From Rhizobium croatiense (GTDB lineage Bacteria > Pseudomonadota > Alphaproteobacteria > Rhizobiales > Rhizobiaceae), in assembly GCF_019793465.1 (NCBI RefSeq), contig NZ_JAILYJ010000003.1, forward strand, positions 62,001-126,000: a stretch of DNA of 64,000 nucleotides. The letters run 5' to 3'. The position numbers and the translations under genes were made by a program. Positions 1 through 9,725 of the stretch are shown piece after piece; the stretch's first letter is position 1, and each line of letters begins with the position of its first letter. Under the pieces are notes generated by a model. It was not told the origin of the DNA. It did no database searches and was given only the letters and a program-made list of their open reading frames with translations.

Positions 1-80
1 ACTTTCCCGCCGGCATCGGTATCGACACAAACGGAACCGTTCCGAGCGTCGTCGACGATATCCTTGCCCAACTGAGCTGA
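1..80 (+). CDS. C-terminal end of a gene cut by the window edge
   Basis: An open frame enters from the left edge (codons in phase with position 3) and ends at TGA 78-80, giving 25 residues. The stretch begins FPAGIGIDTNG and ends in a short acidic helix. It loosely resembles the last residues of S41-type (tail-specific) peptidases, but 25 residues cannot settle the family. The next gene downstream is on the opposite strand, so this would be a convergent 3' end. Confidence 0.45.
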   Translation, partial: FPAGIGIDTNGTVPSVVDDILAQLS

Positions 81-207
81 AACCTGGACGGTGTTGCGAT
101 GGGGTGGGAAGCACCGGTGCCCATCCCGACGCTGGATGGGCAAAGCAGGCCACCCGAAACGGAGGGCGATTGGCGCCGGGTCGCCGACACGCTACGCGTA
201 TGAGGCG

Positions 208-801
208 CTACGCCGACGTCTTGAGAAGGCCCGCAGCCAAAGCGCCGAAGGCTTCGACCGCTTTCGGCAGCACCTCCTGCGGCTCGTCGCTTGCAGCGAT
301 CCAGAGTGCGGCATTGAGCGCCGCGCCATTAAGCAGGCGGGCGGCTGCTTCCGCGTCAACCGACTTGAGAATCCCGCGCGTGATCAGACGCTCCACCGTC
401 TGTCGGGTTACCTGAAGGCAACTGCTCTGGCTGGGCCATTGCGAGGGATCACCCAACACGGCAGGTCCGTCGAGCAGAACGATCCGTTGCACCTCCGGAT
501 CAAGCGCCATCTCGATATAGGCCGCGCCCTCGGCGAGAAGACCTTGCCAATCATTGCCCGCCTGCGCGCCGATCTCCTGGGCGCGCGACGCCATTTCGGT
601 GTCGATCTGGTCGACAACTGCCGCAAGCAGCCCGCGCTTGTCACCGAAGTTGTGGTAAAGCGCGCCCCGCGTCAGCCCGACTTCGGCAGTCAGCTCGTCC
701 ATCGAGGCGGCCGCATATCCCTTCTCGGCAAAGGCCTTACGCGCGGCCGCGATCAGCTTGAGCCGATTTTCCTCCATTGTCTCGACGCGTCGTTTTGCCA
801 T
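208..801 (-). CDS. TetR/AcrR family transcriptional repressor
   Basis: This 197-residue protein is a one-component repressor. A TetR-type helix-turn-helix lies at about residues 33-54 (ending GALYHNFGDK, the family hallmark), followed by an all-helical ligand-binding domain. The length is typical. ATG at 801 is preceded by GGAGAAG on the minus strand. It is divergent from the RidA gene, and three near-identical palindromes fill the space between them, so it probably represses itself and the RidA gene. The ligand is unknown; the C-terminal domain gives no recognisable clue. Confidence 0.9.
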   Translation of the reverse strand: MAKRRVETMEENRLKLIAAARKAFAEKGYAAASMDELTAEVGLTRGALYHNFGDKRGLLAAVVDQIDTEMASRAQEIGAQAGNDWQGLLAEGAAYIEMALDPEVQRIVLLDGPAVLGDPSQWPSQSSCLQVTRQTVERLITRGILKSVDAEAAARLLNGAALNAALWIAASDEPQEVLPKAVEAFGALAAGLLKTSA

Positions 802-815
802 CTCTTCTCCAAAAG

Positions 816-888
816 TTCACATACGCGGCGTATATGAACTTGACATACGGCCCGTATTCGAGTTATTTCACATACGCACCGTATATCA
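816..888. promoter_or_regulatory. three tandem palindromic operators for the TetR regulator
   Basis: Three copies of the core ATACG-NNN-CGTAT lie at 821-833, 845-857 and 872-884. The first two are perfect 13-bp palindromes around one central base. The first extends to a 23-bp near-palindrome at 816-838. Spacing between copies is 24 and 27 bp. They sit between the divergent starts at 801 and 963, where a TetR dimer would block both promoters. That the neighbouring TetR binds them is inferred from position and symmetry. Confidence 0.8.
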
Positions 889-962
889 GATGGTGCGCCA
901 TTCTGTGAAGGCTCGTAATGACCAGCGGCTTTCAGGTGTCCAATCAATGATGAGGAACGACT

Positions 963-1355
963 ATGACCCCAAGCGAAGCAATCTTTCCCGCAAACCGGCA
1001 TGCCCTTTACGAGGAACACGGCTATTCCGCCGCCATCCGATCCGGCGATCTTCTCTTCGTGTCCGGTCAGGTCGGCAGCCGTTCCGATGGAACGCCGGAG
1101 CCCGACTTCAAACGCCAGGTCGAGCTGGCGTTCGAAAACCTGAAGGCGACGCTGGACGCCGCGGGTTGCACGTTTGAAGATCTGGTTGATGTGACGACGT
1201 TCCATACCGACCCCGAAAACCAGTTCGAAACGATCATGGCCGCCAAGCAGAAGATTTTCAGCAAGCCGCCCTATCCGAACTGGACTGCGATCGGCGTGAA
1301 TTGGCTGGCAGGCTTCGATTTCGAGATCAAGGTGATCGCCCGCATCCCTTCATGA
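963..1355 (+). CDS. RidA/YjgF family protein (enamine/imine deaminase type)
   Basis: The 130-residue product has the size and pattern of the RidA/YER057c/UK114 family, trimeric enzymes that hydrolyse reactive enamine/imine intermediates: an early LLFVSGQVG strand, a central AFENLKATLDAAGC helix and a C-terminal strand ending in IKVIARIP. ATG 963 has AGGAAC just upstream. It is controlled by a promoter carrying three palindromes shared with the divergent TetR gene, so it is probably induced by that regulator's ligand. The C-terminal catalytic arginine of classical RidA (a 'VEI.aiA' setting) appears as R at 'IARIPS', but activity cannot be judged here. Confidence 0.85.
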   Translation: MTPSEAIFPANRHALYEEHGYSAAIRSGDLLFVSGQVGSRSDGTPEPDFKRQVELAFENLKATLDAAGCTFEDLVDVTTFHTDPENQFETIMAAKQKIFSKPPYPNWTAIGVNWLAGFDFEIKVIARIPS

Positions 1356-1426
1356 TGCCTGACAGGCCGACGCAAAGCTCGATCTCGCGGAAGCACACTC
1401 ACCTTGATCGGGCAAGGTCGCTCTCT

Positions 1427-2365
1427 CTACTGAGCGAAAAGTTCCGGGATCATCGCGCGGGCCCGATCGCGCAGACCTTTCGCTTCCTGCTCGCCGATAA
1501 AGCGGTAAGGCCAACGCAGCCTGGTGCTGACGGGACCCCAGTTGCCGATCGCCGCGAGCAGTTTGTCGAGCGCTGCATTGGAATAGCCGTGGTCACGTCG
1601 AAACGGGGCGACGTGGCTGTCCATAAAGGCGCAGATGCGGCTTTCGATCTCCAGCGCGGCGTCGATGTCGGCGTGCATCAGCGCTGTCCAGGCTTGGGCA
1701 CCATGGGGGCTGAGACAGGCGACGTTGGAAAACGCGCCGGCAGCAACGCCGCGTTTGATGCCGGTGGCGAGATGATGGCCGGGAATGAACAGGGAAAATT
1801 CGCTGAGATATGCGCGCGCCTGCGCATACCAGGCGTCGTCGCCATCGGCGATCTTCATCCCGACCACCGACGGGCAGGGGCCGCAAACGTCGCTGAGCTC
1901 GGCTGGCGACAGGACACGTTTCGCATGCGGGGGATTGTATAGGACGAGCGGGATCCCGTCGGCGGCCTCCGACGCCCGGTGCAGGAAGTCGACGGCCTCG
2001 AGATTGGTGAGCGGCCACCAGTCGGGCAGGATCACCTGGATTGCCAATGGCTTATGTGCAGGGGCGCGGCGCAGGCGATCGAGCATGATGATCGGATCGG
2101 GCTGGCAGGCGCCGATGACGAAGGGCATTGCGGCGGCCCGGCAACGCGACGCCAGCATCTCCTGAATTCGCTCGTACTCCGCTTCCGTCTGGTTATGGAA
2201 TTCACCCGCAGTGCCATTTGAATAGATGCCGTCGACCTTGGCGGCGATCAGTATGTCGATTTCCTCGCCGAGCTTTTCGAAATCGATGCTGTCGTCCTCC
2301 GCGATCGGCAGGAGCAGGCTTGCCCAGTTGCCCGCGATAGGATGGCGGCGGGTTGTCATGCTCAT
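1427..2365 (-). CDS. dihydrodipicolinate synthase / N-acetylneuraminate lyase superfamily protein (second copy in operon)
   Basis: The gene encodes 312 residues of a (beta/alpha)8 class I aldolase-type enzyme. From the chosen start, the Schiff-base lysine is K171 (in VVGMKIADGD) and the catalytic tyrosine is Y143 (in LVLYNPP); the substrate loop reads NGTAGE (50-55). An upstream in-frame ATG at 2389 would overlap the preceding ATPase gene, but the purine-rich AAGGAAG at about 2371-2377 fits the ATG at 2365. It is the last gene of the importer operon. Together with its paralogue at 4354-5271 it suggests the imported solute or a derivative undergoes aldol cleavage or dehydration/deamination. 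The substrate is unknown; it need not be lysine biosynthesis. Confidence 0.85.
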   Translation of the reverse strand: MSMTTRRHPIAGNWASLLLPIAEDDSIDFEKLGEEIDILIAAKVDGIYSNGTAGEFHNQTEAEYERIQEMLASRCRAAAMPFVIGACQPDPIIMLDRLRRAPAHKPLAIQVILPDWWPLTNLEAVDFLHRASEAADGIPLVLYNPPHAKRVLSPAELSDVCGPCPSVVGMKIADGDDAWYAQARAYLSEFSLFIPGHHLATGIKRGVAAGAFSNVACLSPHGAQAWTALMHADIDAALEIESRICAFMDSHVAPFRRDHGYSNAALDKLLAAIGNWGPVSTRLRWPYRFIGEQEAKGLRDRARAMIPELFAQ

Positions 2366-2375
2366 TTCACTTCCT

Positions 2376-3329
2376 TCAGTCGAGGTCATCGCGGATGCAG
2401 GCCTTGAAATGCCCGGGCGTCATTTCGCGCAGCGCCGGCACGGTCTCGCCGCAGGCCGGCAGGGCGTTCGGACAGCGCGTGCGAAAGACGCAACCGCTCG
2501 GCGGATCGGCGGGGCTCGGAATATCGCCCTTCAGGATCTGGCGGTCGCGCGGCGTATCGGGATCGGGCGAGGGGATCGCCGAGAGCAGTGCTCGGGTGTA
2601 GGGATGCAGCGGCCTGGCATAAAGCGCAGCGCTTGGCGCGATTTCCATGATCCGGCCGAGATAGAGGACGATCACCCGGTCGCAGATATATTCGACCACG
2701 GCGAGATCGTGACTGATGAACAGCATGGTCAAGCCAAGCCGCTGCTGCAGGTCACGCAGAAGATTGATCACCTGCGCCTGGATCGAGACATCGAGTGCGG
2801 AGACCGGCTCGTCGGCGACGATGAATTCCGGCGCGAGCGTCAGCGCCCGGGCGATACCGATCCGCTGCCGCTGGCCGCCCGAGAACTCGTGAGCGTAACG
2901 ATTGACGGCGTCCGGCGGCAGATCGACCTGTTCGAGCGCGGCGCGGGCGCGTTCCAATCTCTCTTTTGCCGTGCCGAGGCCCTGGATCTTCAGTCCCTCG
3001 GTCAGAATTTCGCCGATCGTCATACGCGGCGAAAGGCTCGCGAACGGATCCTGAAAAATATATTGCATCCGCGGTCGCAGGCGCCGCATTGCCGATGAAG
3101 ACAGGCTGGTGAGTTCGGTGCCGTCGAAGCGGACGCTGCCGGCGGAGGGTTCGACAAGGCGCAGCACCGATCGCCCGATCGTGGTCTTGCCGCTGCCGGA
3201 TTCGCCGACCAGCCCGACCACCTCACCCTTGCCGATATCGAAGGAAATGGCCTGCAGGATCGTCAGCCTGGCGCCGCGCGACGTATAATCTTTTCCGAGG
3301 TCGCGGACCGAGAGAAGGGGCTCGCTCAT
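2376..3329 (-). CDS. peptide-type ABC transporter ATP-binding protein (OppF/DppF type)
   Basis: This 317-residue cytoplasmic ATPase has Walker A GESGSGKT at 42-49, the ABC signature SGGQRQ at 150-155 and Walker B IVADEP ending near 175. A C-terminal oligopeptide-type extension with the cysteine-containing 'GCVFRTRCP' segment marks the Opp/Dpp subfamily. Its ATG overlaps the stop of the upstream ATPase gene by 4 bp (ATGA), so the pair is translationally coupled. It pairs with the 3326-4354 ATPase to power the two permeases of this operon. The substrate class (peptide, opine, sugar derivative) cannot be read from the ATPase. Confidence 0.92.
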   Translation of the reverse strand: MSEPLLSVRDLGKDYTSRGARLTILQAISFDIGKGEVVGLVGESGSGKTTIGRSVLRLVEPSAGSVRFDGTELTSLSSSAMRRLRPRMQYIFQDPFASLSPRMTIGEILTEGLKIQGLGTAKERLERARAALEQVDLPPDAVNRYAHEFSGGQRQRIGIARALTLAPEFIVADEPVSALDVSIQAQVINLLRDLQQRLGLTMLFISHDLAVVEYICDRVIVLYLGRIMEIAPSAALYARPLHPYTRALLSAIPSPDPDTPRDRQILKGDIPSPADPPSGCVFRTRCPNALPACGETVPALREMTPGHFKACIRDDLD

Positions 3330-4354
3330 CTGATCTCCTGCCAGCGAATGCAGCGGCTCTTGTGCCGCGGATTGACATCGGCAAGCGGCGGCGCCGCCGC
3401 GCGACAGGCGTCGACGGCAAATTGGCAGCGCGGCGCGAAGGCGCAGCCCGCCGGCATGTTCATCAGGCTCGGCACGACGCCCGGAATGGCCGCCAGCCTT
3501 TCGCCCGCCTGCTTCATCCGGCTTGCATCACCGAGTTTCGGCATCGAGGCCAACAGGCCGATCGTATAGGGATGTCGCGGATTGCGGAAAACCTCGGCCA
3601 CCGGCCCGGTCTCGACGATCCGCCCGGCATACATGACCGCCACCCGATGCGCGATTTCGGCGACGACGCCGAGATTATGGGTGACGAAGAGCATGGCCAT
3701 GCCGCGTTCACGCTGCAGCCTTTGCAGCAGGGCCAGAACCTGCGCCTGGATGGTGACGTCAAGCGCCGTCGTCGGCTCGTCGGCGATCAGCAGCGTCGGG
3801 TCGCAGGCAAGGGCCATGGCGATCGTGGCGCGCTGGCGCATGCCGCCGGATAATTCGTGCGGATATTGACCGGCACGGCGCCTGGCGTCGGGAATGCCGA
3901 CGCTGTCGAGAAGCGAGACGGCCGCATCCATGGCGGCTTTCCGGTTCGCCCCGCGATGAATGCGGATCGGCTCCGAGATCTGGTCGCCGATGGTGTAGAC
4001 CGGGTTGAGGCTCGACATCGGCTCCTGGAAGACCACGCCGATATCGTTGCCGCGAATGGCGCGCATTTCCTGCTCGGGGAGCGAGACAAGGTTGCTGACG
4101 GTACCATCCTTGCGCTTCAGATCGATGCTGCCGGCGGCGATCGCACCGATATTGCGGGTCAGCAGCCGCATGACCGAAAGGCTGGTGACCGATTTGCCCG
4201 AGCCGGACTCGCCGACGAGCGCCAGCGTCTCGCCGGCAGCGACACTCAGATCGATGCCGTTGACCGCCGTCACCTCGCCCGAGCGGATGCGGAAGACGGT
4301 CCGCAGCCCCTTGATGTCGAGAATGGTGTCGGCGGTCTGTGGCATGGCATCCAT
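3326..4354 (-). CDS. peptide-type ABC transporter ATP-binding protein (OppD/DppD type)
   Basis: This 342-residue ATPase carries Walker A GESGSGKS (48-55), signature LSGGMRQR (168-175), Walker B LLIADEP (188-194) and the C-terminal cysteine-bearing extension (GCAFAPRCQ) of the OppD/DppD family. ATG 4354 shares one base with the TGA of the upstream lyase-family gene (TGATG), and the gene overlaps the next ATPase by 4 bp. A second in-frame ATG lies three codons in (4345). The tight packing shows a single transcription unit. Confidence 0.92.
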   Translation of the reverse strand: MDAMPQTADTILDIKGLRTVFRIRSGEVTAVNGIDLSVAAGETLALVGESGSGKSVTSLSVMRLLTRNIGAIAAGSIDLKRKDGTVSNLVSLPEQEMRAIRGNDIGVVFQEPMSSLNPVYTIGDQISEPIRIHRGANRKAAMDAAVSLLDSVGIPDARRRAGQYPHELSGGMRQRATIAMALACDPTLLIADEPTTALDVTIQAQVLALLQRLQRERGMAMLFVTHNLGVVAEIAHRVAVMYAGRIVETGPVAEVFRNPRHPYTIGLLASMPKLGDASRMKQAGERLAAIPGVVPSLMNMPAGCAFAPRCQFAVDACRAAAPPLADVNPRHKSRCIRWQEIR

Positions 4355-5271
4355 CAGGCAAGCAGGCCGGTGGCGCGCAGGATTTGGTCGATCCTTGCCG
4401 TTTCGGCCTCGTTGAGGGCCGCACGCGGGCGCGGCATCAGCGCTGTATCGATGATGCCGAGGCTCTTCATCGCCGCCTTGAAGGCGCCGATGCCGGCAGC
4501 GCCGCCGCTGACCCGGCCCGATCCGACCCAGACGATTTCGAAGAGCCGGCAGAGCCGCTCCTGCTCCTTGCGGGCCGCGACCCAGTCGCCGCGCTGAGCG
4601 GCATTCCAGAGCCTGACGTAACCATGCGGATCGACATTGGCGATGCCTGGCACCACGCCATGGGCGCCCATCTGCAGCGCCGTGTCGACGACGATTTCGG
4701 AGCCGGTCATCAGGAAGACGTCCTTGTTGTCGGCGAGATCGAGCAGAACGTAGCGGAAATTGCCGTCATCGCCGCTCGAATCCTTGATGCCGATGATGGT
4801 TCCCTCCTTCGCCAGCGTCACGCTGGTCTGGCGCTGCAGTTTCACATGCACGCAGACGGGAATGTCATAGGCGATCAGCGGCACGTCGACGGCATCGCGG
4901 ATATAGCGGAAGTGATCGATGGTCTCGGCCTGGCTGGTCACCGTATAGAACGGCGCCGTGACGACCACCGCGTCGGCGCCGGCCGATTTGGCGATCCTGG
5001 CATGGTTGATGACCCGGTCGGTCGTCGGATCGATGACGCCGACGATCAGCGGTACGCGGCCGTTGATGACCTTGGCCGAATGCTCGATGATCTCCTGCCG
5101 GGTTTGTTCGTCGTGAAAAATCACCTCGCTGGTCGAGCCGAGCACGAACAGGCCATGGCATCCCGCCTCGATCAGGTTTTCCAGCACCCGCGTGTAGGAC
5201 CGGTAATCGACGGTGTAATCCTTGTTCAGCGGGGTTATGATGGGAGGAACGACACCCTTGAATTTGCTCAT
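4354..5271 (-). CDS. dihydrodipicolinate synthase / N-acetylneuraminate lyase superfamily protein (first copy in operon)
   Basis: The 305-residue product has the DHDPS/NAL fold signature: GSTSE loop at 45-49, catalytic Y135 (LIAYDIP) and Schiff-base K163 ([10 protein letters not shown]). The length is normal for the family. It lies between the permease and ATPase genes of the importer, 19 bp after the upstream permease and coupled to the next ATPase by a shared base. It is clearly divergent from the second family member at the operon's end, so the two probably act on different intermediates rather than being a recent duplication. Likely a catabolic lyase/dehydratase; the exact reaction is not predictable. 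Confidence 0.87.
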   Translation of the reverse strand: MSKFKGVVPPIITPLNKDYTVDYRSYTRVLENLIEAGCHGLFVLGSTSEVIFHDEQTRQEIIEHSAKVINGRVPLIVGVIDPTTDRVINHARIAKSAGADAVVVTAPFYTVTSQAETIDHFRYIRDAVDVPLIAYDIPVCVHVKLQRQTSVTLAKEGTIIGIKDSSGDDGNFRYVLLDLADNKDVFLMTGSEIVVDTALQMGAHGVVPGIANVDPHGYVRLWNAAQRGDWVAARKEQERLCRLFEIVWVGSGRVSGGAAGIGAFKAAMKSLGIIDTALMPRPRAALNEAETARIDQILRATGLLA

Positions 5272-5290
5272 TTTCGCTTTCTTTCGATCG

Positions 5291-6166
5291 TCAGTTTAAT
5301 TCGGCGCGAGGGTCGAAGGCATCGCGAAGACCATCGCCAATGAAGTTGATTGCAAGCACGGCCAGCACCAGAAAGCCGCCGGGAAACAGCCACTGCCAGG
5401 GATATTGTTCGAGCACGGCGGTGGAGCGGGCGGCATTCAGCATGTTGCCCCAGCTTGCCGCCGGCGGCGCAATGCCGAGTCCGAGGAAGGAGAGGCCGGC
5501 CTCGAGCAGAATGGCATTGGCGATCTGCAGCGTCGCGAAGACGACCAGGATGTCGATCGAGTTCGGCAGGCCGTGGCGGAAGAGCAGGTGCGGCAGGCCC
5601 GCCCCCATGCCTCTTGCCGCCATCACGAAGTCACGCTCGCGAAGTTCCAGCAGCCGCGCGCGCACCATGCGCGCCAGCAGCGGCCAGGAGAGCAGCGAGA
5701 TGACGAAGACCGTCGGCCAGATGCCGGTGCCGGCGATCGAGGCGAGCACCAGCAGGAAGATGACCGGCGGCAGCGTCATGACAAGATCGACGAAACGCAT
5801 GGTGACGGCATCCGCAAAGCGGCCCGCAAGCGCCGAGACCGCGCCGACCATGAAACCGATGACGGCGGAAATGACGGTCGAGGTGAGGGCCACCAAAAGC
5901 GAGATCCGGCCGCCGTCCATGACCCGGGCAAAGATGTCGCGGCCGACGCCGTCAGTGCCGAACCAGTGTCTCGGTCCCGGCTGCGCATTCATCGCCAGCA
6001 GATCGATGTCGTTGGGTTTGAAGCTCCACCACAGCGGATAGGAAAGGATCGCCACGATCACCAGCGCGATTATGCACAGGCCGGCGAAGGCCGCCCGGTT
6101 GAGCAGGAAGCGATGCAGGGAGCGTGCGATCGGGCCCGGACTACGGGCAGGGCTTCGTGTTGGCAT
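5291..6166 (-). CDS. peptide-type ABC transporter permease (OppC/DppC type)
   Basis: The 291-residue inner-membrane permease begins with a short basic cytoplasmic tail and a first membrane span at about residues 30-50. A long periplasmic loop with the family motif [13 protein letters not shown] follows, then the BPD transport core with the EAA-type ATPase-contact loop ([19 protein letters not shown]). The start is 3 bp after the stop of the partner permease. It forms the translocation pore with the 6170-7129 product. Confidence 0.92.
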   Translation of the reverse strand: MPTRSPARSPGPIARSLHRFLLNRAAFAGLCIIALVIVAILSYPLWWSFKPNDIDLLAMNAQPGPRHWFGTDGVGRDIFARVMDGGRISLLVALTSTVISAVIGFMVGAVSALAGRFADAVTMRFVDLVMTLPPVIFLLVLASIAGTGIWPTVFVISLLSWPLLARMVRARLLELRERDFVMAARGMGAGLPHLLFRHGLPNSIDILVVFATLQIANAILLEAGLSFLGLGIAPPAASWGNMLNAARSTAVLEQYPWQWLFPGGFLVLAVLAINFIGDGLRDAFDPRAELN

Positions 6167-6169
6167 CGC

Positions 6170-7129
6170 TCAGCCCACCTTGATCCGCGGATCGACCAGC
6201 GCATAGGCGAGATCGGTCAGAAGGTTGACGGCGATGACGCAGGCGCCGATCATGAGCGTCGAACCCATGATAACAGGATAGTCGCGGCCTTCCACCGCAT
6301 CGACCATCAGCAGGCCCATGCCGGGCCAGTTGAAGACGCTTTCGATGAAGATCGCCCCGCCGATCGCAAGGCCGATGGTCGAGCCGATCAGCGTGATGAC
6401 GGGAAGCAGGGCATTGCGCAGCGCATGCTTAGCAATGACCCAGAATTCGAAGACGCCCTTGGCGCGCGCCGTGCGCACATAATCCTGGTTCAGGACCTCG
6501 AGCATGGAAGCGCGCATGTAGCGCATGATCAGCGCTGTCTGCGCCACGGCCAGCAATGTCGCGGGCAGGATGAGGTGATGGAGGAGGTCGGCGACGGAAA
6601 ACTCCCGGCCGGGCGTCAGCATGCCGCCGGAGGGCATCCAGCGGAAATAGACCGAAAACAGATAAAGGCCGACCAGGGCGCTTAAGAAGGGCGGACTGGA
6701 AATACCGGTGACGGCAAAGACCGACAAGGACAGGTCGGCGATCGAATTGCGGCGAACAGCGCTGACGATGCCGGTGGCGATGCCGGCGATGATCGCGATT
6801 GCGATCGCCGATCCCATCAAGAGGACCGTCGGGCCGACACGCGAGAGCACGAGACCGAGCACCGGCTGGTCGGGCCGTTTGATCGAATAGCCGAGATTTC
6901 CCGTCAGCGCTTGCCCCAGCCAGGCGACATACTGCACCGGCAGCGGCTGATCGAGGCCGAGTGTGACGCGCAGTTCCGCAAGATCCGACGATGACATCGG
7001 CACGTTGGGATCGATATAGGCATCGATCGGATCGCCGGGGGTAAGGCGCAGCATGACGAAGATCAGCACGCTTAGGGCAAGCAGCATGCCCACGCCGATC
7101 AGCAGGCGCCGGAGACTGTATCTCAGCAT
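6170..7129 (-). CDS. peptide-type ABC transporter permease (OppB/DppB type)
   Basis: The 319-residue integral membrane protein has an N-terminal span with the DppB/OppB motif MLRLTPGDP, a core of further spans and the ATPase-contact loop VRTARAKG...[11 protein letters not shown]. Its length is normal. It follows the binding-protein gene by 74 bp, a gap without an obvious terminator, and directly precedes the second permease. Together with its partners it forms a complete importer of the peptide/opine/nickel (PepT) class. Confidence 0.92.
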   Translation of the reverse strand: MLRYSLRRLLIGVGMLLALSVLIFVMLRLTPGDPIDAYIDPNVPMSSSDLAELRVTLGLDQPLPVQYVAWLGQALTGNLGYSIKRPDQPVLGLVLSRVGPTVLLMGSAIAIAIIAGIATGIVSAVRRNSIADLSLSVFAVTGISSPPFLSALVGLYLFSVYFRWMPSGGMLTPGREFSVADLLHHLILPATLLAVAQTALIMRYMRASMLEVLNQDYVRTARAKGVFEFWVIAKHALRNALLPVITLIGSTIGLAIGGAIFIESVFNWPGMGLLMVDAVEGRDYPVIMGSTLMIGACVIAVNLLTDLAYALVDPRIKVG

Positions 7130-7203
7130 GAAAAACCCGTTCCTGTGCGGGCGGACAGGTTCGCCGACCTGGCTGCCCTTTGCTTCTCAGGATGCGCTAG
7201 GCC

Positions 7204-8790
7204 CTATTCGGCGATCGCCCATTTTCCCGGATGCGCCTGGTAGGGGCCGCCGCCGGGGGCAGGCGTCCAGATGAAGTCCTTCAGCTTGGCGGAGGCGACG
7301 CCATAACGTTTCGCCACCCAGAGCGGACCCCAGGGCAGTTCCTTGTTCATCACCTTGCAGACCTCCTGATAGCGGGCCTCGCGCTCTGCGGCATCCGTCT
7401 CGCTAAGCGCCGCATCGAGAGCGGCGGTCAGCACCGGCATGCGCACGCGGGCGACGTTCGGGCCGGCCGGCGGGATCTGCTTCTCGTTGAGGCCGACATT
7501 GATGCTGCCCGGGTCAGGGCCGTTTTGCAGGCCGGCATAAACCATCTGGAATTGCGCGACGTCGGGCGTCGGGTTGAGCACGATGCTGTTATAGGTCGGG
7601 GTGTCGACGGCGCGCGGCGTGACGTTGATGCCGACCTGGGCGAGCATTGCCTGGACCGCAGCCATGACATTGGCGGCAAGCGGCGTCGTGTAATAGGTCA
7701 GAAGCGTTATCGGCTTGTCGCCGTTGATCTGATCCCAGCCGGCTTCCTTCAGCAACTGCTTGGCTTTTTCCGGGTCGTAGGCATAGGTCTCGATGCCCTT
7801 CGGCACCACCTGGTCGGCGATATAGGCGCAGTTTGCCGGTTTGGCGGCGCCGCCGTAAAGGCTCTGGATGATTGCATCGCGATTGATCGCATACATCACT
7901 GCCTGACGAACTCGGACATCCTTCCAGATCGGCGAGTCGTGATTGAAGCCGAGATAGTTGACGACGAAGGAGTTGCCTTCGATGACGCGGAAATCCTTGT
8001 TATTGTTGAAGGCGGTCAGATCGTTGGAATCGACATAGGTGAACTGGATCTCCCCGGCGCGCAGTGCGGCAATCGCCGCAGCCGGATTGGCGAAATAGCG
8101 GTTGATGATCTTTTCCAACGCCGGTTTGCCGCCCCGGTAGTCGGCGTTGGCGGCAAGTTCGACATATTGATCGGTGACGTATTTGGTGAACTTGAACGGC
8201 CCGGTGCCGATCGGCGCGGTGGACCACCATGTGTTCTTGGCGAGCTGGTCCGCCGGGATCTGCGACAGCGCGTGCTCCGGCAGCATCATCACCTTCGTCA
8301 GCGTGTCCATCAGGCTTGCTGACGGGGCCGACAGCTTGATGACCAGCGTCTTGTCGTCCTTGGCATCGGCCGAGGAAACGGCGTTCAGGCGAGCCGCGAG
8401 AACCGAGCCGGTCTTGGCGTTCTTGGCAAGCTCGATGGTGAACTTGGCGTCCTTTGCGGTGAAGGGCTTGCCGTCATGCCATTTCGCATCGGCGAGCTTG
8501 AACGTGTAGGTCATCTGGTCGCCACTGACCTCATAGGACGAGGCGAGTTGGCCGACGACTTTCTCGAGCTTCTCGTCATAGGTCACCAGCGGCTCGAAAT
8601 AGACGCTGAGCCAGGTGAAGCCGCCCGTCGCGGCGAGCGGGTTGAAATTGCCCTGGAAACCGCCGGGACCGACATCGAAGCCGCCCGACAGCGTGGCGGC
8701 CTGCGCCGGGCCGGTGAAGGCCGGAATGGCGGTCGTCGCCATCATCGCAGCAAGCGCGATGGCGGATGATAATCTGAATAGTCCCTTCAT
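7204..8790 (-). CDS. periplasmic solute-binding protein, family 5 (peptide/opine type)
   Basis: The 528-residue product starts with a Sec signal peptide (basic MKGLFRLSS, hydrophobic stretch, likely cleavage after PAQA near residue 31). It continues as an SBP_bac_5 protein with DAKWHDGKPFTAKDAKF, the conserved 'WHDGKPFTA' type motif near residue 105. It captures the solute in the periplasm for the two permeases. The ATG at 8790 overlaps the stop of the upstream GntR-type regulator by 4 bp, so regulator and binding protein are co-translated. Family 5 proteins bind peptides, opines, sugars or metal chelates; the ligand is not evident. Confidence 0.92.
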   Translation of the reverse strand: MKGLFRLSSAIALAAMMATTAIPAFTGPAQAATLSGGFDVGPGGFQGNFNPLAATGGFTWLSVYFEPLVTYDEKLEKVVGQLASSYEVSGDQMTYTFKLADAKWHDGKPFTAKDAKFTIELAKNAKTGSVLAARLNAVSSADAKDDKTLVIKLSAPSASLMDTLTKVMMLPEHALSQIPADQLAKNTWWSTAPIGTGPFKFTKYVTDQYVELAANADYRGGKPALEKIINRYFANPAAAIAALRAGEIQFTYVDSNDLTAFNNNKDFRVIEGNSFVVNYLGFNHDSPIWKDVRVRQAVMYAINRDAIIQSLYGGAAKPANCAYIADQVVPKGIETYAYDPEKAKQLLKEAGWDQINGDKPITLLTYYTTPLAANVMAAVQAMLAQVGINVTPRAVDTPTYNSIVLNPTPDVAQFQMVYAGLQNGPDPGSINVGLNEKQIPPAGPNVARVRMPVLTAALDAALSETDAAEREARYQEVCKVMNKELPWGPLWVAKRYGVASAKLKDFIWTPAPGGGPYQAHPGKWAIAE

Positions 8791-9539
8791 TGTGCTCCTC
8801 CCACATTGGCACTTTTCTTATTGGCGGCGATCACCCGGGAAATGCCGTCATAGTGGCGGTCCAGGCGGTTCTGCGCTTGCGCGACGTCCTTCGCCTCGAT
8901 GGCATCGACGATCGCCGCGTGATCCCTCCAGGTCGCGACGGGATCGACATTGTCGAGATTGACGAAATCGGAGGCCTTGTAGAAGGCGAGCCAGAAGACA
9001 TCGATCAGCCGGGCAAGGGTCTCGTTGTTCTGGCAGCGGAACAGCAGCGTATGAAAAAGCTGGTCTTCGTCGCCAAAGGATTGACCACGCTCGGCATGGA
9101 TCCGCATGCGGTCCACCGTGGCGCGCAGCTCGGCAATATCGTCGGCGCCGATCATCTCGACCGTCTTGCCGATCAGGCCGACTTCCAGGGTCCGGCGGAT
9201 CTCGATCACTTCCTCGATCTGGCGCAGAGCGCCGCCGAGGCCATAGGCGAGATTGTCGAGCAGCGGTTCGAATGAGAAGGCTTTGACGAAGATGCCGATG
9301 CCGCGGCGCGATTCCAGCACCCCCAGCGATTCTAGCGCCTTGATGCCCTCACGCAGCGAATTGCGGCTGACGCCGAGCTGGTTCGCCAGGTCGGATTCGG
9401 CCGGAAGCATCGTGCCGGGCTTCAACCCGTTGTCGCTGATATAGGCCCGCAGGCTTTCCTGCACGGACACGTGGAGAAGAGGCGCGCGGGCGAGGGGCTT
9501 CATGGATTTCAGCGACATGCCATTCCCATTGGTCTGCAA
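8787..9539 (-). CDS. GntR family regulator, FadR/FCD subfamily
   Basis: This 250-residue one-component regulator has an N-terminal winged helix (about residues 25-90, with LPAESDLANQLGVSRNSLREGIKALESLGVL typical of GntR) and a helical FCD ligand domain. The FCD domain shows spaced Asp/His residues (DEDQLFHTLL and later H residues) that usually hold a metal near the effector. It is the first gene of the importer operon and overlaps the binding-protein gene by 4 bp, so it probably autoregulates the whole unit. ATG 9539 or the ATG seven codons in (9518) could be the start. The effector is likely the imported compound or its breakdown product. Confidence 0.9.
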   Translation of the reverse strand: MQTNGNGMSLKSMKPLARAPLLHVSVQESLRAYISDNGLKPGTMLPAESDLANQLGVSRNSLREGIKALESLGVLESRRGIGIFVKAFSFEPLLDNLAYGLGGALRQIEEVIEIRRTLEVGLIGKTVEMIGADDIAELRATVDRMRIHAERGQSFGDEDQLFHTLLFRCQNNETLARLIDVFWLAFYKASDFVNLDNVDPVATWRDHAAIVDAIEAKDVAQAQNRLDRHYDGISRVIAANKKSANVGGAQ

Positions 9540-9555
9540 TGATGATTGTTAAGAC

Positions 9556-9574
9556 ATATCCACTTGTAGGATAT
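9556..9574. promoter_or_regulatory. inverted repeat upstream of the GntR-led operon (candidate operator)
   Basis: ATATCC (9556-9561) and GGATAT (9569-9574) form a 6-bp inverted repeat around the near-symmetric centre ACTTGTA, 17 bp before the regulator's ATG at 9539. The position suits autorepression by the FCD regulator. No second copy was seen, so this rests on symmetry and location only. Confidence 0.45.
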
Positions 9575-9725
9575 CCGTCAAATGGATTTGTTTGACCCGT
9601 CGCAGAGATCGCTTGGATCACTGCGCCGACGTTCCGTTCGCGGCCGGTGATCCGTGTCAATGAAGGCATGAAGACGCGTCTAGGTCCGGTTCTATCGATC
9701 CGGAGACTGTGACTGCGAGGATTTA

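Noticed and set aside
97..140. Hairpin CCCATC/GATGGG as a terminator between the first two genes
   Set aside because: Short stems with no T-run on either strand; a chance structure is likely.
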